NCBI GenBank assembly: GCA_949296415.1
Contig: CASFQC010000022.1
Coordinates: 1 to 34,579, forward strand
Direction: 5' to 3'
Origin: an uncultured Bacteroides sp.
GTDB taxonomy: Bacteria > Bacteroidota > Bacteroidia > Bacteroidales > Bacteroidaceae
DNA: 34,579 bases
Position numbers and translations under genes: made by a program. Under the pieces are notes generated by a model, which did no database searches, was not told where the DNA came from, and was given only the letters and a program-made list of their open reading frames with translations. Positions 1 to 8,102 of the stretch are shown piece after piece. Each line of letters opens with the position of its first letter. The first letter of the stretch is position 1.

Positions 1-22
1 ACAGAAAAAGGCCAATAATAAT

Positions 23-61
23 GGCATATAAAGTGATTATACTCTATCGACTTTATATGCC
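23..61. terminator. 12-bp perfect inverted repeat, probable bidirectional terminator
   Basis: GGCATATAAAGT at 23-34 is matched exactly by ACTTTATATGCC at 50-61, with a 15-nt loop. The right arm is followed by a T-rich stretch near 67-73. On the other strand the hairpin runs toward a T-rich stretch (complement of the A-rich first bases). It probably closes a gene left of the window and may also stop transcription of the minus-strand lipoprotein gene. I see no convincing gene between 62 and 217. Confidence 0.5.
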
Positions 62-217
62 AGCTTACTTTTTAGGGACATTTACTGAATATCCCGAAGT
101 CGTCAAGAGTGAAATTGCCGGTTATGCGTTTGGTCAGTCGGTGCGAAGTCGAGAAAGCTTAGGCCTCTGCCCTTTCCCTTTGACAGATTTAATCGAAAAG
201 CGGACAAGCGGTGGAAG

Positions 218-574
218 CTAACGCTTTTCCCGGCGAGGATGTCCTTTGTCCGGGCACTCTTCGTGATTGAATAATCTTTCCTCCCTGACTATCTCCTGGC
301 TGACCAGTTCGGAGTTGACGAAGGTGAAGGCCGTGGTGACAATGTACCAGCTTCCCCGATACAGGTCTTCCTTGTAAAACAGTGTCTCTTTCTTGCGTTT
401 ATCATGCGTGTACGACATTTCCTTATTGAACGGTTTGCCGAACTTTTGCACGAACTCGTCCTGGCGCATACCCAATTTGATTTGTGTGTCCGAGAACTTG
501 CTTGCAAGCTGGGACGTGTAGCAGCTGCTTAGGAAGCAAAGGCACAACAACGGGAATAACTTCTTGAATTTCAT
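218..574 (-). CDS. Small lipoprotein, SmpA/OmlA (BamE)-like
   Basis: Predicted 118-residue lipoprotein. The N-terminus is basic (MKFKK), followed by a hydrophobic stretch and a lipobox (LSSC), so it should be lipidated at Cys18 and membrane-anchored. The mature part contains IKLGMRQDEFVQKFGKP, which resembles the SmpA/OmlA/BamE signature in which LGMs.deV...lG.P forms the first helix. Family members act in envelope or outer-membrane assembly, but this one is small and its role is unknown. A start 13 codons upstream (613) is possible, but it would put a charged stretch before the signal peptide, so the start at 574 is preferred. It follows the YjbR-family gene by about 70 nt on the same strand and may be co-transcribed. 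Confidence 0.7.
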   Translation of the reverse strand: MKFKKLFPLLCLCFLSSCYTSQLASKFSDTQIKLGMRQDEFVQKFGKPFNKEMSYTHDKRKKETLFYKEDLYRGSWYIVTTAFTFVNSELVSQEIVREERLFNHEECPDKGHPRREKR

Positions 575-644
575 ATAACCTTTTATTTTGATGGGTCGTT
601 TTTGAGCACTCATTGTATGTGTTTGAAGTATGGACTGAAGTCGT

Positions 645-1028
645 TCATATTTCGGTTGGATTTTCCAATTCCTTACGCTGCTTCTTAGTGAGCGAGGCGA
701 CTACGGTGTCATACGACTGGCGGACGAGTTCTTGTATCTTGCTGTCGGGTACATCCTGATTGAAACAAACGCTAATCCAGTGTTTCTTGTTCATGTGATA
801 GCCGGGGCGGATGCCTTCGTAACGGTCTTGCAATTCCCTGATTTGCTCCGGGTCGCACTTGATGTCGCAGAAGTCGAACACATCCACGTTCACGAAGCAA
901 AACCATTTGTCGGACACGCTAAACACTAACAGGTTCCGGTCGTATGCTGATGCCGCCTTGTCGAATGGCATCTTCTCTGTTACGCCCTTGAACGAAAGGC
1001 AGTAAGTTCTGAAATCTTCTATATTCAT
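645..1028 (-). CDS. MmcQ/YjbR family protein
   Basis: 127-residue cytoplasmic protein with the MmcQ/YjbR (CyaY-like fold) pattern: an opening MNIEDFRTYCLSFKGVTEKMPFD-type helix, a central beta segment (WFCFVNVD) and the conserved block around GYHMNKKHWISV near residues 76-87. Full length for the family. These proteins are often called DNA-binding, but the biochemical role is not settled. No signal peptide or membrane segment. It lies upstream of, and on the same strand as, the small lipoprotein gene. Confidence 0.85.
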   Translation of the reverse strand: MNIEDFRTYCLSFKGVTEKMPFDKAASAYDRNLLVFSVSDKWFCFVNVDVFDFCDIKCDPEQIRELQDRYEGIRPGYHMNKKHWISVCFNQDVPDSKIQELVRQSYDTVVASLTKKQRKELENPTEI

Positions 1029-1055
1029 TAGAGTTTACGTAAATTAGTGATAGTT

Positions 1056-1226
1056 TCAAGGGTTGATTTTGACCCTGAGATTATGCAAAGCCATGCACAT
1101 GGGAAGAATATTCCCTGCAAAGTTGTTAGCCTTGAGCCTGTACTAGTCTTTGACGGTGCGCATGGCCTTCGTATTTTCCATGACATGCTCTATTGCCTGA
1201 ACCGGATTGATGTAGAGAATGGCAAC
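1056..1226 (-). pseudogene. Possible remnant of a transposase C-terminus
   Basis: On the minus strand, directly after the GNAT stop codon and in the same frame, 57 codons read as protein-like sequence interrupted by one internal TAG and ended by TGA. The segment before the TAG includes PVQAIEHVMENTKAMRTVKD and the one after it YRLKANNFAGNILPMCMALH. The helical, basic pattern recalls the C-terminal part of DDE transposases, but the similarity is from memory and weak. There is no start codon, no terminal inverted repeat and no target-site duplication that I can see. It could be an old insertion-sequence scar or a chance open stretch. Confidence 0.3.
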
Positions 1227-1673
1227 TTATCTCCTCATTTCCAGAATAGGGAACGGATTGCCTTCGCTGTCGTATGCGTTGCGCTTGAAGACCTTGAAAC
1301 CCATCCGCTCGTAGAACTTCCTGGCGTCGGGGTTCTGCTCGTTCACATCCACGTACTCCACGTCCAGGTCGCGGAAGGCACGCTCCACAAACATCTTTCC
1401 CAGTCCCCGACGGAAGTGGCTGGGGTGGAGGAAGAGCATCTCTATCTTGCGTTCCTGCACGCCCATAAAGCCCACGGGGAGTTCGTCATCTTCCATCACC
1501 CACAGGGTATCAATGTACCGCAAGGCCTCTTCGGCCTGCGGGGTAAGCCGGACGATGTCCGCTTCCGTCAGGAAATGATGGCTGGCACGGACAGACGCTT
1601 CCCACACTTCCAGCAGCTTGCCGGTGAGTGCATAGTTCCGCCGCTCTTTTCCGATTGCGGTAATATTTATCAT
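1227..1673 (-). CDS. GNAT family N-acetyltransferase
   Basis: 148-residue protein from the start MINITAIGKERR. The acetyl-CoA binding signature R/Q-x-x-G-x-G/A is present as FRRGLGKMFVERAF, preceded by a beta strand (IEMLFLHPSH). It is followed by the C-terminal block with YVDVNEQNPDARKFYERMGF, where N, A and F are typical of single-domain GNATs. The acceptor substrate cannot be told from sequence. An upstream ATG at 1700 falls inside the -7 promoter box (1700-1707), so the start at 1673 is preferred. Monocistronic by position. Confidence 0.85.
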   Translation of the reverse strand: MINITAIGKERRNYALTGKLLEVWEASVRASHHFLTEADIVRLTPQAEEALRYIDTLWVMEDDELPVGFMGVQERKIEMLFLHPSHFRRGLGKMFVERAFRDLDVEYVDVNEQNPDARKFYERMGFKVFKRNAYDSEGNPFPILEMRR

Positions 1674-1699
1674 GGCTCTTTGTCTTTTTATAGCTTGCA

Positions 1700-1730
1700 C
1701 AAAGGTAAAGAAAATCGGGGAGCAGGCAAG
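1700..1730 (-). promoter_or_regulatory. Bacteroidetes-type promoter of the GNAT gene
   Basis: Reading the minus strand, TTG (about 1728-1730) is followed after roughly 19-20 nt by TACCTTTG (1707 to 1700), an exact TAnnTTTG -7 element. The expected transcription start is near 1693, about 20 nt before the chosen ATG. Confidence 0.6.
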
Positions 1731-1873
1731 AGAATCTCCCCTTTTATCTGTCTGCCCGCCTTTGGGTGCCTGTCACCAGATTGTAACTTCTGTGTAAAGG
1801 CAATGTCAGTCCGTCGTATCCTGTATGTAACAACTTTGCCCCACCTTTGCGGCGGATTTAGAAAAGAAGAAAG

Positions 1874-4573
1874 ATGAGTATGAAAATTGACACCGGAAGG
1901 ATACTCTTCCTACTATTGTTCCTTATCCTGTCCGCCATGTCGGCCATGGCAGGTACGGTGAAAGGCACCGTGACAGACAAGGCCACGGATGAGCCTCTTA
2001 TTGGGGCCACCGTACAGGTCACCGGCACGGCCAAGGGGGCTGTGACCGACGTGAACGGAAACTACAGTTTTGAACTGCCAGACGGCACCTGGTCCATAAC
2101 CGTAAGCTACGTGGGCTACAAAAGCATGGAGATGCCCGCAGTGACCGTCAAGGCAGAAGGCGTCACGCTGGACTTCGCCCTGGACACTGACGAGCAGGTG
2201 CTGGGCGAGGTGGTGGTGGCTGCACGCCGCAACCTGGAGAGCGAGCGCGCCCTGCAGGTGGAGAGGCAGAAGGCCACGCTGGCCATAGAGAACATGGGAG
2301 CCAGGGAAATGGCCGTCAAAGGCATAGGAAACGTGCAGGAAGGCGTCACCAAGCTTACGGGAATATCCGTGGCCGATGCCGGACAGCTCATCGTGCGCGG
2401 ACTGGGCGACCGCTACAGCACCACCACACTCAACGGACTCCCCATTGCCTCGCCCAATCCCGACAACAAGCTTATCCCTCTGGACCTCTTTCCCGCAAGC
2501 ACCGTGCAGAACATCACCGTGAGTAAGGTTTACGACGCCTCGGTCTTTGCCGACTACAGCGGGGCGCACATTGACATCAGCACCAAGGAGAACACCACCG
2601 ACGACTTCTTCAGCGTGGGCTTTGGCATGGGCGCACACTTCGGAGCCATGGGCAGGGACTTCTACCAGATGGACCGAGGCTCGCTCTTCAAGACTTCCTC
2701 ACTGGACCGCAGCATATATGACATGAGTCTGACCGACTTCGACAACTACGTCACACAGCACAACATATTCCCCACTACCTTCGAGGTGAGCCGACGCGCA
2801 GCCCTGCCGGAGTTCTCGGGCAACATAGGGGCAGGCAAGGACATCGCCGTCGGGAAACAGACCCTCAGCCTGCTGGCATCTTTCAGCATAAGCAACGAAC
2901 GCAAGGTGACGGACGATGCCTTCTACAAGACGCTTGAGGCCACCGGAAGCGTGCAGGACGACTTCAGTTATGACGAGTACGCCGCCACACTGAAACTGGC
3001 AGCCCTGGCCTCCGCCAGCCTCACACTGAGGGAGAACGACCGCGTGGGATACACCTTCTTCTACGCACGCGACGCCGAAGACGCATACCAACGCCGTGAG
3101 GGCGAGGATGCCGAAGGACACCAGCTCATAGGAAGCAACGACATAACCCACATATACACGCTGCAGAACCACCAGCTGAACGGGTTGCATCACATGGGCG
3201 ATGCCTGGGAACTGACCTGGGGCGCCTCCTACGGCAAGACAAGCAGCGAGGAGCCCGACCGTAGGCAGGTGATGTTCCAGAAGAACACTGACGGCACCCT
3301 CAGCCTCTTCAAGCTGAACCGACAGGAAACCATGCGATACTACGGAGACCTGGACGAGGACGAATGGGTGGCCGGAGCGGCCCTGAAGTACAAGTGGGGC
3401 GGGGAAGACCACGTGAGGCTGGGATTCAGCTACAAGGACAAGAACCGCGACTATATGGGCACCCGCTTCTACTACAACGTGAACCGGCTGAACCCCGCCA
3501 TAGACGATGTGTTCCACACAGACCCCTTCCTCAACTACGACAACGTGCAGAACGGCACCGTGGTCATAGAACGCCGCATGCAGCCCCACGACACCTATCG
3601 CGCAGGCATGCAGATATACGCCGCATACGCGCAGACCGACTTCCATCCGCTCCCCTCCCTCCTGCTCAACGTGGGACTGCGCTACGAGCTGGGCAAGCAG
3701 TGGGTACAGTATGCCATCGAAGGACAACAAAAGTACCAGAGCCGCCGCGACATGGACAAGCACGACCTCTTCCCCACAGTGAACCTGCGCTACGTCATAA
3801 ACGACCATAACAACCTGCGCTTCGCCCTCTCGCGCACCGTCACACGCCCGTCGTTCATCGAAATGGCGCCCTTCCTTTACCAGGAATCCTACGGGGCAGC
3901 CCAGATACGCGGTAACGAGGAACTGCAGAACGGATATAACTACAACCTTGACATACGCTACGAACGCTTCGCCGAAAACGGCGACATGTTCTCCCTCACC
4001 GGATACTACAAGCACCTCGACAAACCCATAGAGCGCATACAGCGCCTCCAGGGCGGGGCCACCATGCACTCCTTCCAGAACGCCGACCAGGGAATGGCCG
4101 CAGGCATCGAGGCCGAGGCGCGCAAGACGCTGGCGCCCGACCTCAAAGTGGCCGCGAACGTGTCCTACATGTACACCAACGTCAAGCTCCCACAGGGAGG
4201 AGCCTACACCAACAAGGAACGCTCCCTCCAGGGCGCCTCGCCCATACTGTTCAACGCCGACCTCACCTACGCGCCCTCCTTCGGAGAAGACCGCCGGCTC
4301 AGCCTGGCACTGCTCTACAACCTCCAGGGCAGGCGGATACACGCCGTGGGAGTGTCCGGACTGGGCGACATCAAGGAACAGACACGCCACACCATGAACT
4401 TCCGCGCGGCATACAGCCTGAACTCACACCTCAGCTTCAGCCTCCAGGTGGACGACCTGCTGAACCGCGCCATCATCTTCAAGCAAGACGTGCCCGACAC
4501 CGGCGGGACAGTGGAAGTGGAACGCTTCAAGGAAGGCGCGAGCTTCCAGGTAGGAATAAGCTACACATTATAA
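1874..4573 (+). CDS. TonB-dependent outer-membrane receptor
   Basis: 899 residues. It has a signal peptide (about 1-26, cleavage after AMA), a carboxypeptidase-regulatory-like beta-sandwich (about 27-104, starting GTVKGTVTDKATDEPLIGAT), a TonB-box-like stretch (GEVVVAARR, about 111-119), a plug domain (about 138-245, with LIVRGLGDRYSTTTLNGLP) and a long C-terminal beta-barrel. It should import a ligand across the outer membrane using TonB energy; the ligand is unknown. Unlike SusC proteins it is followed not by a SusD gene but by a beta-helix surface lipoprotein 88 nt downstream, probably its partner. Coding sequence is G+C-rich. A second in-frame ATG at 1880 is possible. Upstream TTTG motifs near 1835-1849 only partly match the -7 consensus. 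Confidence 0.93.
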   Translation: MSMKIDTGRILFLLLFLILSAMSAMAGTVKGTVTDKATDEPLIGATVQVTGTAKGAVTDVNGNYSFELPDGTWSITVSYVGYKSMEMPAVTVKAEGVTLDFALDTDEQVLGEVVVAARRNLESERALQVERQKATLAIENMGAREMAVKGIGNVQEGVTKLTGISVADAGQLIVRGLGDRYSTTTLNGLPIASPNPDNKLIPLDLFPASTVQNITVSKVYDASVFADYSGAHIDISTKENTTDDFFSVGFGMGAHFGAMGRDFYQMDRGSLFKTSSLDRSIYDMSLTDFDNYVTQHNIFPTTFEVSRRAALPEFSGNIGAGKDIAVGKQTLSLLASFSISNERKVTDDAFYKTLEATGSVQDDFSYDEYAATLKLAALASASLTLRENDRVGYTFFYARDAEDAYQRREGEDAEGHQLIGSNDITHIYTLQNHQLNGLHHMGDAWELTWGASYGKTSSEEPDRRQVMFQKNTDGTLSLFKLNRQETMRYYGDLDEDEWVAGAALKYKWGGEDHVRLGFSYKDKNRDYMGTRFYYNVNRLNPAIDDVFHTDPFLNYDNVQNGTVVIERRMQPHDTYRAGMQIYAAYAQTDFHPLPSLLLNVGLRYELGKQWVQYAIEGQQKYQSRRDMDKHDLFPTVNLRYVINDHNNLRFALSRTVTRPSFIEMAPFLYQESYGAAQIRGNEELQNGYNYNLDIRYERFAENGDMFSLTGYYKHLDKPIERIQRLQGGATMHSFQNADQGMAAGIEAEARKTLAPDLKVAANVSYMYTNVKLPQGGAYTNKERSLQGASPILFNADLTYAPSFGEDRRLSLALLYNLQGRRIHAVGVSGLGDIKEQTRHTMNFRAAYSLNSHLSFSLQVDDLLNRAIIFKQDVPDTGGTVEVERFKEGASFQVGISYTL

Positions 4574-4661
4574 TATATACATAGACTGATTGACTAACCC
4601 GCCCCTTCCCCCCTTACGCACACAAGCGGGAAGGAACACGGAAGGGGCCAAAAACTCACTT

Positions 4662-6887
4662 ATGAACAGAAAACTATTTTCAATGGCAATGGCCGCAGGC
4701 CTAGTGCTGTTCACCGCCTGCAGCGACGACGAGACAACAACAGTGCCCAACTCCGGAGGCGGACAGACCGAGCTGAGCGGAAGCATCACCGAAGATGTCA
4801 CCCTGAAGGCCGGACAGACCTACACCCTCAACGGGCAGTACATCGTGGAAGAGGGAGCCACCCTACACATAGAGCCGGGAGTGCGCATCGTCTCCGTGTA
4901 TGACGACGTGGTCGACTACATCTTAGTGAAACAAGGCGCGCGCATCGACGCACAGGGCACCGCAGCCCAGCCCATCGTCATGACCAGCGAGCAGCAGCAG
5001 CCCGGAGCATGGGGAGGCATACACATCTGCGGACGCGCGCACACCAACGCCGAGGGCGGAACGGGCAGCTCGGAGATAGGCGGAGCCGCATACGGAGGCA
5101 ATGACGACAGCGACAACTCCGGCACCCTGCGCTACGTCCGCGTGGAATACACCGGATACGCCTTCGACGAAGAGCACGAGGCCAACGGCATATCCTTCTA
5201 CGGAGTGGGAAGCGGAACCACCGTGGACCACTGCCAGGCATACCGCGGCTCCGACGACGGATTCGAGTTCTTCGGAGGCTCCGTCAACATCAGCGACATG
5301 GTAGTGACCGACTGCAGCGACGACTCCTTCGACTGGACCGAAGGCTGGAACGGAACCGCCACCAACCTCATAGCCACACAGGCCGATGAAGAGACTCTGG
5401 GATATGCCTGCGACTGCCTCATAGAGGCCGACAACAACGAGAACGACTTCAACGCCACACCCGTCTCCAACCCCACCATAAACAACGCCATCTTCGTGGG
5501 CAACGGGGCTGCCGGCAACGGCGTGCACCTGCGCCGTGGCACACACGTCAGCATGAATGACGTGCAGATATACGGCAAGGGCGACGCCCTCCATGTGGAA
5601 AGCAGCCAGACCGGCGACGCGCTGCCCGGACACCTCAAGGACGTGCGCATCAGCGGACAGGTGCTGAGTGACGGCGAGAGCACCTACACCAACGAACAGT
5701 TCCTGGCCGACGGCAACCTGAACAACCAGGCAAACCCCTACGCCTCCTTCAGCGACATACTGGACCAGTGCCCCTGGGCCGCCGGATGGACTCTCACCGG
5801 AGAAGCCTCGGCCGACGCCCTGGCCGACGGCAGCACGCTGCAGGGCGAGATAAGCGCAGACGTCACCCTGGGAGCCGGACGTACATACTACCTCAGCGGA
5901 CAGTACATCGTGCGTCAGGGAGCCACCCTGCACATAGAGCCGGGAGTGACACTCATCGCGCGCTATGACGACCTGGTAGACTACATCCTCATAGAACAGG
6001 GCGCAAAGATAGACGCACAGGGCACTGCCGACCAGCCCATCGTAATGACCAGCGAACGCACAGAAGCCGGCGCATGGGGAGGCATACACATCTGCGGACG
6101 CGCACACACCAATGCCGAAGGCGGGACAGGCTACTCCGAGATAGGCAACTCGCCCTACGGAGGCAACGTGGAAGACGACAACTCAGGCACCCTGCGCTAC
6201 ATCCGCCTGGAATACACCGGCTTTGCCTTCGACGAAGAGCACGAGGCCAACGGCATATCCTTCTACGGAGTGGGAAGCGGAACCACCGTGGACCACTGCC
6301 AGGCATACCAAGGCTCTGACGACGGATTCGAGTTCTTCGGAGGCTCCGTCAACGTCAGCAACATGGTCGTAGTGGACTGCAGCGACGACTCCTTCGACTG
6401 GACCGAAGGCTGGAACGGCACCGCCACCGACCTCATGGCCTACCAGCAGACCCAAGACATCCTGGGCTATGACTGCGACTGCCTCATAGAGGCCGACAAC
6501 AACGGCAACGACAACGCCGCCACACCCGTATCGCATCCCGTACTCAGCCGCCTGCTCCTCGTGGGCAACAACTCCGCCGAACAGGCACGCGGAGTGCGCC
6601 TGCGCGAAGGCACACAGGTCAGCATGGACCAGGCCACCATATGCGGCAAGGACATGCCCCTCACCGTAGAGACCACAGGCACCGAGAACGCCCTGAAGGA
6701 CGGCACCTCCACGCTGACCGGCATCACCATCAGCGCACCCCTGGACAGCGCCGAAGGCATATACACCAACGACGACTTCCTGGCCGCCGAGGGCAACACG
6801 GTAGACGCCTCCATGCAGCGTCCCACCCTGGCCGAGGCCATAGCCTCCTGCGCCTGGATAGAAGGCAGCTGGGTAAGGTCCGAGTAA
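4662..6887 (+). CDS. Surface lipoprotein with duplicated right-handed beta-helix domain
   Basis: 741 residues. The N-terminus MNRKLFSMAMAAGLVLFTAC is a lipoprotein signal, with Cys20 lipidated. It is followed at once by SDDE, which resembles the acidic lipoprotein export signal that takes Bacteroides lipoproteins to the cell surface. The rest is two copies of one domain with a period of 355 residues. Each contains YIVxxGATLHIEPG, a GAWGGIHICGRAHTNAEGG block and DDGFEFFGGSVN followed by DCSDDSFDWTEGWNGTAT, typical of parallel beta-helix repeats. The Asp-rich turns may bind calcium or another metal (inference). It sits just after the TonB receptor and probably works with it in ligand capture. 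An upstream ATG at 4590 would bury the signal peptide and is rejected. Confidence 0.85.
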   Translation: MNRKLFSMAMAAGLVLFTACSDDETTTVPNSGGGQTELSGSITEDVTLKAGQTYTLNGQYIVEEGATLHIEPGVRIVSVYDDVVDYILVKQGARIDAQGTAAQPIVMTSEQQQPGAWGGIHICGRAHTNAEGGTGSSEIGGAAYGGNDDSDNSGTLRYVRVEYTGYAFDEEHEANGISFYGVGSGTTVDHCQAYRGSDDGFEFFGGSVNISDMVVTDCSDDSFDWTEGWNGTATNLIATQADEETLGYACDCLIEADNNENDFNATPVSNPTINNAIFVGNGAAGNGVHLRRGTHVSMNDVQIYGKGDALHVESSQTGDALPGHLKDVRISGQVLSDGESTYTNEQFLADGNLNNQANPYASFSDILDQCPWAAGWTLTGEASADALADGSTLQGEISADVTLGAGRTYYLSGQYIVRQGATLHIEPGVTLIARYDDLVDYILIEQGAKIDAQGTADQPIVMTSERTEAGAWGGIHICGRAHTNAEGGTGYSEIGNSPYGGNVEDDNSGTLRYIRLEYTGFAFDEEHEANGISFYGVGSGTTVDHCQAYQGSDDGFEFFGGSVNVSNMVVVDCSDDSFDWTEGWNGTATDLMAYQQTQDILGYDCDCLIEADNNGNDNAATPVSHPVLSRLLLVGNNSAEQARGVRLREGTQVSMDQATICGKDMPLTVETTGTENALKDGTSTLTGITISAPLDSAEGIYTNDDFLAAEGNTVDASMQRPTLAEAIASCAWIEGSWVRSE
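4779..6872 (+). repeat. Tandem intragenic duplication, 1065-bp period
   Basis: Copy 1 (4779-5843) and copy 2 (from 5844) align with a fixed offset of 1065 bp, exactly 355 codons. The stretch from about 5161 in copy 1 and 6226 in copy 2, covering FDEEHEANGISFYGVGSGTT, is almost identical at the DNA level over roughly 85 bp. Outside this core the copies have diverged at both DNA and protein level. This suggests an older duplication with later gene conversion or strong constraint in the core. Confidence 0.85.
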
Positions 6888-6922
6888 ACGCATATCACCA
6901 ACCTCTTTCATATGCAAGGGTA

Positions 6923-6961
6923 GCGGGGGAGACACGCACTGCGGTGCGGCGCCTCTCCCGC
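6923..6961 (+). terminator. Terminator after the receptor/lipoprotein pair
   Basis: GCGGGGGAG at 6923 onward pairs with CTCTCCCGC ending at 6961. An inner CGCA/TGCG pairing makes a long G+C-rich hairpin, followed by ACTTTTC. It lies 36 nt after the lipoprotein stop codon. Confidence 0.65.
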
Positions 6962-7131
6962 ACTTTTCATACAGGCTGCCGATGTCCGCATATTTCTTAA
7001 TCCGGAAAACTTTTTCCACCGCCTGTCTTTCCCCCTTCCCGCCGCCGGTTTTCGCCTTTCCTTACAGAAACCGGGGTAGGGAGGTTTTTTGGGCGAAATG
7101 CTATCCTGTTGGTTTATAGAGTATTATGAAA

Positions 7132-7270
7132 ACTGCTGATGACCTGCGGACAGGAGTGCTCATGACATACGTATGTCACTGCCCATGAGATACGTATGTC
7201 ATGCGTCATGAGATACGTATGTCATAACCGGTGAGATACGTATCTCATCAGCAGTCTGGAACGTATGTCT
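7132..7270. repeat. Array of palindromes, 23-bp period, flanked by an inverted repeat
   Basis: Four 16-18 bp palindromes with a TACGTA core are centred at 7170.5, 7193.5, 7216.5 and 7239.5, exactly 23 bp apart. Examples are TGACATACGTATGTCA at 7163-7178 and TGAGATACGTATCTCA at 7232-7247. A degenerate fifth unit (ACGTATGTCT) is centred at 7262.5, again 23 bp on. An 11-bp perfect inverted repeat encloses the first four: ACTGCTGATGA (7132-7142) and TCATCAGCAGT (7245-7255). The array ends about 37 nt before the candidate promoter of the HU-like gene. It may be a cooperative operator, a binding platform for a nucleoid protein, or a cruciform-forming element. Confidence 0.85.
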
Positions 7271-7306
7271 CCGACAAGGAAATATTGTCATTTTTATTCA
7301 AAACAC

Positions 7307-7337
7307 TTGCTTATATGGAAAATAAGCATTATTTTTT
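7307..7337 (+). promoter_or_regulatory. Candidate promoter of the HU-like gene
   Basis: TTG at 7307-7309 is followed after 20 nt by TATTTTTT at 7330-7337, one mismatch from TAnnTTTG. The predicted transcription start is near 7344, 27 nt before the ATG, which leaves the palindrome array just upstream of the promoter. Confidence 0.4.
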
Positions 7338-7370
7338 CGGCGTTAAATCCTATAAATCTATATATATAAT

Positions 7371-7883
7371 ATGTATAAGTACAAGCTTGTCCAGAAAGTA
7401 AATCCTCAACAGAAGGATGCGCCCAGGAAGTGGTATGCCACCTCCATAGGCGAGAAGGCCGAGACGGTCAATGCCATGACCCGCGCGGCCACCGAGAACA
7501 CCACCACCGCTCCTAACGAGATGAAAGGCGCCTTCGACCTCTTTGCCAACTATGCCCGCCAGCAGCTGCAGCAAGGCCACATAGTGCGCGTGGGCGAGAT
7601 AGGAACCCTGCGCATCTCCATACAGAGTGAGGGCGCGGAAGACATCAACGACTTCAGCGCTTCTATGATAAAGAACCCGAAGATAGTCTTCACCCCCAGC
7701 AAGGAGTTCCGCGAAAGCGTGCTCCAGGGCCTGCAGTTCCAGAACGCGGGTGTGCTGGAAGACGGAGTGAGCTACGCCTCCCTGGCCGACTACAGGACCG
7801 CCAAAGGCCTGTCCGCCGGACAGCCGGGAACCACACCCGGAGGCTCCGGTTCCGACGGCGGGGGAGAAGACCCCATGGGATGA
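7371..7883 (+). CDS. HU-related DNA-binding protein (Bacteroidetes type)
   Basis: 170 residues. It matches the HU/IHF-like family of Bacteroidetes paralogues: an N-terminal MYKYKLVQKVNPQQKDAPRK-type stretch and helices followed by FANYARQQLQQGHIVRVGEIGTLRISI (about 61-86), where the VxxGxxG/GTL turn corresponds to the HU beta-arm base. The C-terminal tail (about 145-170) is Gly/Ser/Pro/Asp-rich and probably disordered. It should bind DNA; the target and role are unknown. It stands alone between a palindrome array and a strong terminator. A paralogue at 33651-34052 has the same kind of upstream array. Confidence 0.85.
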   Translation: MYKYKLVQKVNPQQKDAPRKWYATSIGEKAETVNAMTRAATENTTTAPNEMKGAFDLFANYARQQLQQGHIVRVGEIGTLRISIQSEGAEDINDFSASMIKNPKIVFTPSKEFRESVLQGLQFQNAGVLEDGVSYASLADYRTAKGLSAGQPGTTPGGSGSDGGGEDPMG

Positions 7884-7927
7884 CGATAATCAAGGACTTC
7901 GCGAGAAGTTTTATTTTTCATTATGAG

Positions 7928-7999
7928 ACTGCCCCTGCTTATATGCCACGGTTTTTTATAATTTTTTTACGACGGCATATGGCAGGGGCGGTTATTTTT
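7928..7999 (+). terminator. Strong intrinsic terminator after the HU-like gene
   Basis: GCCCCTGC (7931-7938) pairs with GCAGGGGC (7982-7989), and ATATGCC (7941-7947) with GGCATAT (7974-7980). Flanking A-T, C-G and T-G pairs extend the stem, which is followed by TTATTTTTA. The A/T-rich 26-nt loop is long. It separates the HU-like gene from the peptide operon. Confidence 0.8.
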
Positions 8000-8070
8000 A
8001 TGCCTCCACACAGCGGTAGGGCGCGTTCTCACGGTATCCGGTGATTTTGCTGCTGTTTTCACCTCCGGCC

Positions 8071-8102
8071 TTCCCCGCACTTCACTTTAAATCCTATCTT
8101 TG
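8071..8102 (+). promoter_or_regulatory. Promoter of the Cys-rich peptide operon
   Basis: TATCTTTG at 8095-8102 is an exact match to TAnnTTTG. The -33 region (TTCC at 8071-8074, 20 nt upstream) is only a weak match. The predicted start is near 8108-8110. This matters for gene calling: an in-frame ATG at 8108 would lie at the transcription start itself, so the precursor more likely starts at 8252. Confidence 0.55.

Larger units (their letters stand above)
6888..7370. other. Intergenic region: terminator, palindrome array, promoter
   Basis: This 483-nt stretch has no credible gene. It contains a terminator hairpin (6923-6961), a weaker hairpin with CCGGTTTTC at 7045-7053 and GAAACCGG at 7067-7074 ahead of a T-run at 7085-7090, the five-unit palindrome array (7132-7270) and a candidate promoter (7307-7337) for the HU-like gene. 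Confidence 0.7.

Noticed and set aside
21-221. 66-codon plus-strand frame at the left end
   Set aside because: Its first part is inside the 23-61 inverted repeat and the rest has no recognisable features.
1047-1877. 276-codon plus-strand frame
   Set aside because: It runs antisense to the GNAT gene and into the upstream region of the TonB receptor; no domains.
2699-4390. Long minus-strand open frame (563 codons) inside the TonB receptor gene
   Set aside because: It is the antisense shadow of a G+C-rich gene; its composition (Val, Gly, His, Cys-rich) and lack of motifs are typical of such shadows.
4923-7019. Long minus-strand frames opposite the beta-helix lipoprotein
   Set aside because: Antisense shadows repeated in both halves of the duplication; no recognisable domains.
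7132-7270. CRISPR array
   Set aside because: Units are palindromes with only 5-7 nt between them, there are no unique spacers of about 30 nt and no cas genes.
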